This document shows, piece by piece, positions 34,313 to 45,528 of a stretch of DNA of 64,000 nucleotides (the first letter of the stretch is position 1; every line of letters begins with the position of its first letter). The translations under genes and the position numbers were made by a program. The stretch lies in contig JAUIRK010000677.1 in the NCBI GenBank assembly GCA_030549495.1, positions 124,001 to 188,000 of the forward strand. The letters run 5' to 3'. A model generated the notes under the pieces. It saw nothing but the letters and a program-made list of their open reading frames with translations. It was not told where the DNA came from and did not search any database. The DNA is from Nectonema munidae. Its lineage: Eukaryota; Nematomorpha; Nectonematoida; Nectonematidae.

Positions 34313-35664
34313 TAAATAAAATATTCTTTATGAACTATTTTTAGTGCTTTGTATCTATGTGTGTGTATACTGTATATGTTAAAGATAGGTTGATGGCAGG
34401 AGTCGTAATCATTAAATATTTTATACGAATATGAATATTTACGTATAGAAGATCGATCTTTGAATGGACAGCTAAAAATCATTTCCTTCATTTACATGAG
34501 ATAGATGTGGGATGTTGACAATTTTTTGGATTTATCATTCCGATTTTATATCAATATATAAAATAGTATCTAGAGAAATCAATAATAGATTAACTAAATA
34601 AATTAGTACTATAAATATTCTAACTAGCTAAATTAGTAGTCTAACAAAAATATAACTAAAATTACTTACACGTTTATTCATAAAAAATTTTAAATTTATT
34701 ATTCATGTAAATTTCATTTCTTGATTGTTTACTGATTTTTAAACCTTAATTTTTATACAATAATGACAAATACAAATCTATACCACCATATGGTCAAAAT
34801 GAAGACTTTTGTTTTTGTTAGGAAAAATACAACTTTAAAAGAAAATGGGATTATAAATCATATAAAATAAAAGGCCAATTTGAGCATTTAATGGCCAGAG
34901 TGGCATCATTATCCGAAGAAATAGAAACCTTGTGTTTATATAACGTCTTATAAAACTCAATTGAAAAAGAAAGTAGAGAATTAGTCTTTAAAATTTTAGT
35001 TCTCAAATCGTTCAATGGAAAACAATTAATAAAAAGCAAAACTTTGATTAAATAAGAAAAGTAATAAAATTATTATATACTTAATAAGAAGTAGTAATAC
35101 TTAAAGTTTAGAAAGTGAGTTTTTAAAAATTAAAGCTTATAAATTTTTTATGTGAATCACTAAACAAAAAAATTAGAGGACCATTTCAAAAATAGCCAGA
35201 AAAATATCAAGGTCTTCAATTTAGCCAAAATCGAAAATTTAACTTCAAAGGAAAGTATAATGACTTAACTCAAATCCCATCCCAAAATAAAGTAATGCAA
35301 CTGGTTACTAATGAGATTTCTCTGCAAATGCTCATCACGATATATTGATATCGTAATTAGGTGCAGATTTAATATTTACATTATTTATTGGCTTACTAAT
35401 TATTATTAGCTTTTCAGGCATTTAATTTTTAGCCAAAAGACCGTATTCTAAAATTTAACAATTTGATAGCTGTATACAACATATCCGTTTATAGCACTTT
35501 CGCTATACAAGTTAATGCAAAGTACGTATATTTGAAATATACGCGATCCAATATTCAGAGAAATGGACTTTTATTAGCAGTAGAGGCTTTATAAGAATTC
35601 TTTTATATTGGTAAAAGGGGGTAAATTTCATTCATATGCATACCCATATTTGTATTTATAAGCA

Positions 35665-35745
35665 CAGTGAAACCTCGCCTTACGAAACTTAAGTGGTTCC
35701 ATTAAACTCTTCCTTAGGCGAAATGTTAGTGAAACAACAAGGTTT
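35665..35745 (+). mobile_element. pogo/Tigger-like terminus, solo
   Basis: CAGTGAAACCTCGCCTTACG, then AAGTGGTTCCATTAAAC and CTTAGGCGAAATGTTAGTG, follow the plan of Tigger/pogo ends (CAGTGRAACCTCGCTTAACG and repeated inner copies). No matching right end was found in the next 2 kb. Confidence 0.55.
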
Positions 35746-37760
35746 TCTAATTTTAGTGTAAATTAATTATCAGCAGAAAATATCGAATGAAAATCTTTAA
35801 CTTGCTATATATATAATACATCGATATTTATCTTCTAAAACCTCAAAATATTGGACTTGGGAGACAACCCTTCACAATTTTTAGACACTACCTACCAAAA
35901 ATATAAGAGTATAAAAATGTGAAGAAACCCCTCAAATTTTAGTCTCTACACTCCAATTTAAATCGTGATTTATCTTTGTTTATGATTTGATACATATAAA
36001 ATGGAGGGACCTGGTTTACTTTTAAAATGTGCTCTGTCTTTGATAATAAATAGGGAGACATTTTTATGCGGAAAGAAATTTCTATGTAATGGTATTATAT
36101 CGAATTATATTCATTAATTTCTGGGTCTGTTTTAAATCGATGTTTGAGAATTTGAAATCAGTGTTTTTAGAGATTTTGTCATCATCAATAACTTAATGAC
36201 ATTTTGAGGAATTGAAAATTTTCTTTTTCTTGGCACTTACAAAATAGTCAAAACAACAAGAACTTTTTTCGAATTTATTGCATGCAACTAATGATCCACT
36301 TCTTTTGATTTGCGGAGCCAACAAAAATTCCAATTTCTATTGTTAAATTAATGTAATAGAATACACAATTTAGGATAAATGAATGTAATTTTTTTATAGT
36401 CATTGTGTTTTTAAAACTGCCTTTGTCAAATTTTGGATATTTGCAAATACTAGGTTTGGCTTTAACAAAATTCGTTATAACACTTTACGCACCGCTATAC
36501 TTATTTGAGTGCTGTAAAAGTATCCTAGGTTCTCCTATAACTAAATTTTTGTCAGCTTTTTATTGGATCCTGCGTTAAATTTGTATAGAGTTTATTTTGT
36601 AATTCTCGTAATATTTGCTGTATAAACAACTTCAGTATCATGTTTATCCCTTATCACTAAGTCAATGAAATAGCTAATTCATATTTTCTTTTTTTCTTTT
36701 TTACCTTTAAGATATTAATCTTCTACTTTCAAAGTAAGAATTTTCTTTTTCACCATACATCAATTTCCACACATCAATCGTTGTTGTGTTTTGTGCGTGT
36801 ATATATTTGCCCTATCCCTTCTATTGTAAATAGATTTCTTCTTTTTCTTCTTCTCAAGTCCAAGCCCGTTACTTGAGTGTTAGATAACATATTCTAATCA
36901 ATAAGCTTTTGTGATTTGTTTGTTCACCACAAATACCTGTAATATAAAAAAATCGATAGCCATAAAGGATATACTGTATTATATCGATAGCTTGGCAAAT
37001 CTTCGGAGGCATTTGATATGCTAAACGAAGTGTGACAAGTATATAGTACACATTTGTAAGGTTTTTAAAATCTTAAACTTTTTTAATCAAATTTTCTCAA
37101 AATAAATTTTTGTATGTGTGTTAATATAGTAAAAACACACCATTTGTCAAATACAGACGGGTGCTATCGCATATCGAAATTAAAATTAGTAACTGGCAAA
37201 ATTTTGTAAAGTTTTTTTAACGATGTATTTTAAATCTCCATAGGTCATGATATATTTTACATGGCAACATCTTGCCTAGCACAAGGGAGGCATTTTCATG
37301 ACTTTTTCTGATACATACAGAAATACATTTGTGTAAGTAAAAGAAATAATGTAACATTTTAAGGAGGCCTTTGCATTTGTGTAAGTAAAGGAAATGATAT
37401 AAAATTTTAAGAAGGCTTTCTGAATAGGATGATGTTTAACTTAACAATACTTTTTTTCGATATACCTTATTCGGAAAGACGATGTTACAAAAGTTATTAC
37501 CTATATTTTTGCAATTTGCATGATATTAAATAATATATTTGTCAAATAAACATAATAAAATTCTGAAATCAAAGAATCGAAAACATTCTCTAAAAAATCA
37601 ATCTCTATATATATATAGCTCCCGTATTTTTAGTTTCCTATTCGCATGATTTGATAAAAAAATTATTAGAGATCTTTCTATTCTAAAAGTAACGGGAGCC
37701 AAGGATATATTTGAAAAGATTAAATATTTTTTGATTTTTTAAAGGATATTTTTCGATACT
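35746..37760. other. no recognised gene
   Basis: AT-rich with no supported coding region. Two near-identical short blocks (TTTGTGTAAGTAAAAGAAAT and TTTGTGTAAGTAAAGGAAAT) occur at about 37328 and 37377. Confidence 0.5.
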
Positions 37761-37889
37761 TTGAATCCGGAATTTTATTTTGATTATTTGACAAATATAA
37801 ATCGTGCAAATTGCAAAAATATAGGTAATAACTTTTATAACATCATTTCCCCGAATGAGATATATAAAATCTTACATCTAGCAAATAAT

Positions 37890-39300
37890 GAACAGAAAGT
37901 TGAACATTGTCTACTCGTCATTTGTACATGGAATAGAAACCATCGTAGTATACAGGTTGGAGATAACACTCAAGTTGTCTAACCGCGTTCAACCGTACAG
38001 GTTATGAGAATAATCATCAATTACATAATAGAAAAAAACTCTTCATACTGAAAATATATTTCTTCAAATATATAATTAATATTTTAAAGAATCTCGCATT
38101 ATACAAATGATGTGTGTGTGAGTAAGTCTGGCAAGAAAAATACATAAAAAAATTTGAAGCAAAAATTTTTGGGTAAAATAAAGTTAATATTGTTATTCAG
38201 AATTATAAGAGGAATCTAAAAATGTATAATACTTGTATATATGTTGAATATATGTGAAGTCATAATTTGGAGCCCGTTTGAAGGGCATGAAAAATTGAAA
38301 ATTAAAAAAAAATTAAAATTTAAAAACATATTCTGATAGAGTTTGATACGTTTATTTTAAATATGTAATTTGTTTGAAATGAATCTAAAGACTTCAATAT
38401 TTATTATGTGGTAAAATTTAGAATTTTGTCATTTTATCAAGTTCAGAGGCAAAAAAATAATTTAAAAAAATTTAAACTTAAAATATTTATACATTTTCGT
38501 AATCAATATAAATTTTTTTTTAAAATAAGATATTAAATTTGAAAATTGGATGCGTTTAAAAATTTTTGGAAATTTTGTAGGTCCCTAGAATTTTAAAAAA
38601 AATATATATATTTCAAATTTTTTCGAAGTATTATGTTTAAATATTAGGTATATTTTATGAATATGCAAAAAAAATTGAAAAAATATGTAATTATTCATTT
38701 TACACGCTAAAATATAGTGAAAAATAGCAAACTTGTGAATATTGTTCAAAGGCTTATAAAAAAAATTTGGAATTTTTTCAAAAACGAAACGACATGCAAC
38801 ACGTTCTTAAAGTAGGCATCGTTAAAAATGTTTTTAAAAATTCCTCGTATAAAGTTTTGTTTCAAATTTAAAATTTGTAAATTTTGACACAAAAATTTTT
38901 AAAAAATTGTTAAAATCAAAAAAAAATATAAGAATTAAATATTTTTCAAAATTTTAAAATATTTAAAAAATTTTAAGCGATTTTGAATAAGTTGATGTAA
39001 AAATTAGAAAAAAAAAATTTTATTTTAATTAAAAAACTTTATTCCTATGAACAAATTTAAAAAATTATTTTAACATCTCGTGAAAAAAAATTTTGTGTGA
39101 AATTTTGGGTTCAAATACGTGTCAATGAACTGAATTTAGGTCATTATCCACTAATCTTACTATGTAATAGAAACCATTCTAGTATACAGGTTGGAGATGA
39201 CCTTACAGAGATGGCTACAAACCGTACAGGTTATGAGAATATTTCATTACATAATAGAACAGAGTTTCCTAAAACTTCATAGAGAAAAAATATTTATTCA
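37890..39300. repeat. second block of the unclassified AT-rich repeat family
   Basis: This repeats the 29546-30600 block in the same order and orientation. The core with GGAATAGAAACCATCGTAGT is at about 37931; the part matching 30050-30330 lies at about 38270-38540; the 'ATAGTGAAAAATAGCAAA' part is at about 38710. A third core copy (AATAGAAACCATTCTAGTAT) follows at about 39166. TG-rich microsatellites sit after cores two and three. Identity looks moderate, so the duplication is old. Confidence 0.72.
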
Positions 39301-39319
39301 ATGTGTGTGTGTGCGAGCG

Positions 39320-42300
39320 TGTGTGAGAACCGAAAATTAAAATTATTTTATAAAAATCTCAAAAAAAATTAGGTTATTGTAGGAGAGTGGTTTATAATGA
39401 AAAAAAGAATAAAAATTCATGAGGTTAATTATTGAGAAAAAATTATTAAAACACATATTTTCATCTCTCTTCTCATTTTATTCTTCAGTGAACACATCAA
39501 TAAAAACAATCGCAAAATCTTTCTTTTTGGAGGAATCAAAATGTAAATTAAACATTATATTTTATCAAAAATTTACTAACCAAATAAAAATTTTTTAATT
39601 AAATTATTTCTAATCGTATACGACTGACTTAAAAGTATTTGTTTTGCACTTAAAATTTTGGCGAATAATGCAGAAGTTATAAGCAATATAAAAACGAAGG
39701 TTAATTTATAACCCAAAAACTGAAAACTAAAATTATTTTATAAAAATCTACAAATAAATTTAGGTTTTGATAGTAGGGTGGTTTTATAATTATGTTGGAA
39801 ATTGTCACAGATAAAAGGTGAAAGCTTGCCAAAATTTAACAATAGTTCAAAATTACAAAATTAAAAAAATATGCACTCTCATCTTCTAATTACGAAGAAT
39901 ACTGAAAAATACAAAATTATAAAAAAAATCCAATTTTTATTTGTAATTACAATGGTCAATATGCATCAATTTGATATGTTGCAAGGTTGAATAATTCAAA
40001 AGTTGTAAGCAATAAAAATAAAACTTATCAAAACATGTTGAAAACTTGCATTACACAAGTTTACTAAATTGATAACTATGGCTCGGGAATTGGTGAGGTA
40101 AAATAGAAGCATTGAATTAGGATATCTACTTACGTTAACATAAAACACTCCCCCGCCTTTTAAGAAAATGAATAAACAGGCTGCTTTATGATACACACAT
40201 GCCCACATATATAGGGGAACTATAATAATGAACTATAATATGTTATTTGAAAATGGCCTGTGGTGCACTTTTTCAATCTTAATTATGATGTGAGATAGCA
40301 CATTGTCGGAATAAATATAACAAATACAGGCCCGTTAAAAAATGCTTTAATTTGGTATATCGCATGATGCATTTTGTTGAGAAATGTGAAAGTTATAAGC
40401 GTTTTATATTTGACTAAGATTTAAGCTAGGAACACTACAAATAAACTAAGCGTACACTAGCCCGATAAAATAAACCACACACGCGTGCTCAAAGATGCAC
40501 TGAAGCGTATGCGAGATACGAAATCACTGCGTTCACAAACGCGTAATGCAACATGTGTTTATTTTTTTTCACATATAGAATCAAAAAACGTGATAGTAGT
40601 GGAATGTGATTCATTCTTCGCACACTTTCGGTATAAATATAACGAATGCCCTTCGTTAAAAATCAAACAAGTTGATCTAATTAAACTGAATAAAAATTAT
40701 TTCAAAATAAAAGTAGGCGATAAAAGAAGTCTTAGATTCGATCTACATTTTTCACTTCAAAAATATTTTAAAATTTATTAGAAAATCATTATACTGACCT
40801 ATACTACTGACCCCTAAAAAGTATAAAATATATATTTATTTTCGACAGTGTTCTTTAACTTTGACATTTTAAAATGGAAAAAACTATATTCTACCTTTGT
40901 TAATATGAAATATTAAAAAAAAGTTTATAAACTCATCAAGTTAATTATTATTGGTATTTTTTGAACTTGATAAAATTTGGCTGACCTCACATAAAAGCAC
41001 ATTTTGGAAAAAGAAAAACATATTTTTTTGTAAACCTAGTTTATGTTAGCCACAAAGAGTATAGCTTTCCAATGATACCATTTTCAATCAAAATTTTTCC
41101 TTAAATCTTGACATTATGCTGGTCTTTAAAAGTGGTCACTTTTTTTACTAAAATTTAGATCAAATTTTTCGAAGTAAAGTCCAGTTATCAAAAAAATTAA
41201 AAACTTTTACAAAAATAAATTATTCTAGAGTATGTAGCAAACGATAAGCTTTAAAATGATATATATGTCATCAAAAAGAAATATTGAAAAACAGTTTAAT
41301 TTTTTCTGCAAATCAAACAAGTAAAAATTTCCAAAAAACCGTCATATTATTATTATTAGTAGTAGTATAATTAGTATTATTATATATTATATAAACATTT
41401 CAACAAATCATATAATTTTCATGAAATAAAACTGCAATTTCAAAGTTAAGTGTTTTAAACTTTTATGTAGAATTTTTGGAATGGTGCTTTCAATATGAAA
41501 ATATTTTTTGAAAATTTTTATTTTGTATGTTTTTTGCGATGTATATCTCCAATTTTGCGATGTATACATTTAAATATATGATTTCTCTCTGTGAATTTCC
41601 TCTGTGTATATTTTTCTTTGTGTATAGTGAAGAAGTGATATAAAATTATTCGGAGGCAAATTAGCCCATGTAATATTGGAGGTTGATTGACATACTATGA
41701 TAGCTTAAATTTAAGACTAGTTTAGAATGATTTTTTTTAATTCTATCCACTTTTTGTGTTTTATATTTCGCCACACATAAAAAAGAAATCAGTATACAAG
41801 TTACTTTAATAAAAATTGTTTGAAAATTTCTTTACGTTGCCTCCTTTGTTGTTATTAAACGGTAAAAACTGGGCATCAAAACTTCAGGTCCTTTTTTATT
41901 TGATAAAATCAATATTCTGAGAGATTTCAACGAAACCCTAAATTGATGTCAAATTATATTAATGGAAAAAGAAAAAATTATGTTGCTTCAGAAACCATTG
42001 TGAATGATGATAATAGTATCATTGAAAAAAACCCAGTATTTTTCATCCATTTATGAAAATAGAAGTCAACTCTTAGCCATAACACTTGAACCTAGGATAT
42101 TTATGGAGCCACTAGATAAAGTTTGTATATCAATGTTTGAGGTCTATAACAAAGTCGCGAGTTTAAATGCATCAAAATCAAAATGAAAGTTAACATTATG
42201 ACAGAACCATAAACTATTCTGTATAACATGTCTCTAATCGAACGTAAACTTCCACAGTCAAGTAAAATAAGTTGCATCACACAAATTTTGAAAAAAGTAA

Positions 42301-42340
42301 CCAAAAAATATCTTTATAATTATAGACCTATATCGGTCAA
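39320..42340. other. no recognised gene
   Basis: AT-rich. The largest open frame (40485-40781, 98 codons, Lys-rich, starting in a slightly GC-richer patch) matches no family I know and has no clear splice context. ATT/AGT microsatellite at about 41346-41390. Confidence 0.45.
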
Positions 42341-42349
42341 CTGCGTAGT

Positions 42350-42470
42350 TTTAAGAGGGTTGCGAAGTCGGATGGTATAAGGTCCAACTCAGTCTCCGAC
42401 TCTTAGAATTTCTAGGAACTCCCATTCCGACTCCTTTGATTCCTCCGTCTCCTTAACTCATTGACCCCTA
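42350..42470. repeat. interspersed repeat with GACTCC/GGAGTC motifs
   Basis: GC-richer patch with CTCCGACTC, CCGACTCC and 'CCTCCGTCTCC' motifs. Related motifs occur at about 16227 and 55836. It may be a SINE or MITE remnant. Ends not defined. Confidence 0.45.
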
Positions 42471-42904
42471 TGTAGAAATCTATGTTTACCTTGATGTCCC
42501 GATTTTCTTGAGCTGGTGCTATAAGAAACACTTGGTGGAAAGTCTTGAACTTTTAACATAGAATATCTACCCATAAAAGAGATAATTGGACAAAATTTGG
42601 TTGAATTCAAATATTAAAAAGACATTGAAAATCAATATATATATATAAAAGTATGCAATTAAATATAAGCATCTTGGCAAAGCACAGAGAGCAATTTTAA
42701 ATGCCTCTTGAGCTTGGCCAAGCTCCTAATATATATAGTTTCACTCTCCTTACACAAAACATCTACAAAACAGACCACAGACACTTTTACATAGACTGAC
42801 AAAGATAGCTTGTCAGTATTGTGTATTTTTCTTCTTTTTTTTATTATTGATGGAGTGTTTTTTGTTTCGATTTGGAGAGACCACTTCGTGTGCATATGAA
42901 CTGA

Positions 42905-43903
42905 ACCCTGGTTTTAAAAGTTTATGAGTCAATAATAATCAAAGATAAAGTCTTCGCGCCACTAAATGAGAACACGTTGATATCAAAACGTCAACATGGA
43001 TTCCTCCGAAAAAGTCCACGGTTATTCATTTAATTGAATTTTCTAACGAATCATCATTGGAAATGAATAAACGCTAAACAGTTAATATTCTGTATCTAGA
43101 TTTGCAAAAAAACATTGGATACTGCTCCACATGAAACACTAATTTTGAAACTCCAATCCTTCGGTATTACTAATGACATTCTCAATTGGATGAAGGAATC
43201 ACATAGTTAAAAAACTTAATTCACATGCAAACATTTTTGCAGAAGATATAAAAATTTTCAAAGGATCTGGCGAAGATTCAATTAATATCCTACATAATGA
43301 ATTGCACGCAATATATGAATGGATAAAGAGTGGACTTGCACCTCAATCTAAAGAAGTATTATGATCTTCAAAAAAATGTTCATTGGTGAAACACGTGTAA
43401 AGCAAGATGACTTTTAATCATCGACTCAGCCTTCTCTTTCAAAGATCGCGTTTCTTATGCTACGAACAAGACTCTCTCCCCACTTATGACTAGATGAAGA
43501 AAATAAAAAAAGGGCAGAGAGTGTTCTCCAAACATTTAAAAGGATTATGAAATTTAACATATGCTGAAAAATCACTAACTTACCTTCTCTGTATTACAGA
43601 ACCCTGAGAAATGAAAGATAAAAATACTCAACTTTATAAAAGGAAATATGGTTCGGGATAAAAGTGCCTTCAGATTTTTCACAAAGAATCTCAAGATCAC
43701 ATACATTCAAGTTTTGGGCCGAAGCTTTTCAAATTAAATACAGCAGATCTACTTGACTCAAAGAGCATTCAAAAATGAAATAACTTGCTTAAGGTGGACG
43801 AATTGCAAAAATAAAGTAAATCTTGTTCTTGGTTGATAATTCTCACATGTAATTTGAATAGTCATCTGCCTTTTTATTGCTTAAAATCATGTTATGTTAT
43901 GTT
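42905..43903 (+). pseudogene. CR1/Jockey-like LINE remnant (reverse transcriptase and C-terminus)
   Basis: Traces of reverse transcriptase: ISKRQHGFLRK (about 42980), VNILYLDLQKTLDTAPHETL (motif A, about 43080-43140), LILKLQSFGITNDILNWMKE, then NIFAEDIKIFKG (motif C, with the catalytic YADD-type box changed to FAED, about 43228-43262) and a decayed C-terminal part to about 43800. Motif B is deleted between about 43208 and 43215. The 3' end is an ATGTT microsatellite at 43889-43903. 5' truncated, with many stops and frame changes. It ends 83 bp before the exon at 43987. Confidence 0.75.
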
Positions 43904-43986
43904 TAAACAGACATTCAATCAATTGAACCGCATCCTAGACATCGTCGGTATATCAATAAAGTTTACTTGTTTTGTTTTGCTTGCAG

Positions 43987-44170
43987 TTAAAAGTCTCGCT
44001 CCGATCATTAACATTTGCCTTTGACACGACAGCGCTTCTTTTGCAAGAAAAGTAGTCATGCACAACCGCATCTTGTCCGCGTTTTTATAATGAAATCGCG
44101 CCCTTTTCTCGTCGTCTCGCTAGTTTTGTTAGCGCTACTTTGCTCCCTCTGCGCAGGCAGAAGCAGACAT
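43987..44170 (+). CDS. first coding exon of an unidentified secreted protein (signal peptide at 44090-44170)
   Basis: A textbook acceptor (TTTGTTTTGCTTGCAG, ending 43986) opens the exon. After about 100 bases of leader, an ATG at 44090 begins MKSRPFLVVSLVLLALLCSL and continues CAGRSRH. This is a basic start, a 14-residue hydrophobic core and a small-residue cleavage site (CSLCAG), so the product should enter the secretory pathway. A strong donor, CAT|GTAAGC, follows 44170 in phase 0. The exon is GC-richer than its surroundings. The frame above the ATG is closed by a stop at 44009, so this ATG is the start. The mature protein is encoded by later exons that I could not identify. An acceptor before a leader implies an upstream non-coding exon or trans-splicing. 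A neuropeptide or other short secreted precursor is possible but unproven. Confidence 0.65.
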
Positions 44171-44660
44171 GTAAGCATGCTGAGAAATCAACTATACAAA
44201 AATTTTGACAGCATTAATTTATACTTTTGCGAGATTGAGGTTCCGTTTCAAAACGTACAAATATTTTTGGAGTTAAATTATGTGTTTGAATTTTAAAAAT
44301 TAAGTTATTGATTTTTTAGAATATTTTATTCTAGAAATACTAGCTTAAAAATAGACTTATTTTTACACAATAATTGTTGCAATTATAGGATAATGATGCA
44401 AAATAGTACATATCTTCAAAATATTTAGGATAATTTTTTGAACATATCTGCATAGATTCCCTGAACTAAAAGGAGTAAAAATTAATGACGGAAATATAAA
44501 TGATGAAATACTCTCTAAATTTGCTACGTATTTTAGAAATAAAACCACTAGATATCTTTTTCTTAAAATTTTCATTTTTTTCTCTCTATGGAGGCTTTGA
44601 ATAACTTATATCCTAATTGTAAAAAAATGTACTGAATACTTTGAATATCGCACTGGTGGA
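44171..44660 (+). other. start of an intron, no other feature
   Basis: AT-rich sequence after the donor at 44171. The reading of 44171-44296 is intron read-through, with no family motif. Confidence 0.5.
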
Positions 44661-44759
44661 ATTCATTCCTTAAATTCTAGAAAAGTCTCAAAAAAAGATT
44701 GGTCTGAATGCTTGATTTTTTGATTAATGAAGTGAAAGTATTGAACTTTTTGAAAAAAT

Positions 44760-45528
44760 TTTGATCCGCTATCTTTAACTGAAAGTTTTGAATTATTGAA
44801 TAAGAGAATTGATAGACTGGAAGATCAGCCAGTTTGTTCATTGATAAATCTGTGTCAGTATCTAGTATTGGCAAGATACTTAACGATGTTAAAGTGACAA
44901 AACTTCAGGAGAAGGAGAAAATGATAAAGCTTGTTTTTCCTGACAAAAAAAAGTTATTCAGAAGCTGAAAGACTTTTTTCCTCCAACAAAATTACTGTCA
45001 CTAAACCGAGAAAAGTTCAAAGGAAGATCAGTTTCAGGGTCTCTTCCAATCTCAATGATGAATATATAGAATCCAATATTCTTAAAAAAACAAAGCTCTC
45101 AAGACAATGATGGATAATGGGGAGTGCTTTGAGTTTTCGTTTTCAAAGAATTGTAAAGATGGCAGGAAGTTGGCGGCATGTCGGGTTTCTCCTAAAGTTT
45201 ATAATCATATTTTTACACAAACTGATAGACATATTTTTATCGATTTTGTGTGTAGTAATATGTTTTTCCTTTCTTGTATATTAAGCAATGCACTAAATGT
45301 TGTCTAGTTAAGCACACTACTTCTAAATGTAAGCGTGATAGCTTATACTGTCAATTTTGTTCACATTTATCTGAGAATTGTCCCATAATGAGGAATAGTA
45401 GTTCTTTTAAGTATATTAATTGCTCTAGTAACAAAAACGACTCTAATCATAGTTCTTTTAGTTTTAAGTGTCCATCATTAATTAATATAAAAAACAGAGT
45501 CTTGAATCTTTATAATGAACAAGAATAA
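44760..45528 (+). pseudogene. LINE ORF1 (zinc-knuckle, nucleic-acid-binding), broken
   Basis: The left part gives ELLNKRIDRLEDQP, a short coiled-coil stretch (about 44785-44830), and then VTKLQEKEKMIKLVFPDKK and PRKVQRKISFRVSSNLND in changing frames. The right part has a Cys/His cluster: IKQCTKCCLVKHTTSKCKRD (about 45280-45340), then YCQFCSHLSENCPIM. This is the usual CCHC set of CR1/Jockey-like ORF1 proteins, which bind LINE RNA. It ends at 45528 and overlaps the start of ORF2 by 14 bases. Several frame changes interrupt it. Confidence 0.7.

Noticed and set aside
40485-40781. 98-codon Lys-rich open frame
   Set aside because: No family motif, no splice sites of quality, and AT-rich sequence gives such frames by chance.
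44015-44089. Extension of the secreted-protein frame upstream of the ATG
   Set aside because: It would need a non-ATG start, and the added residues would bury the signal peptide inside the chain.
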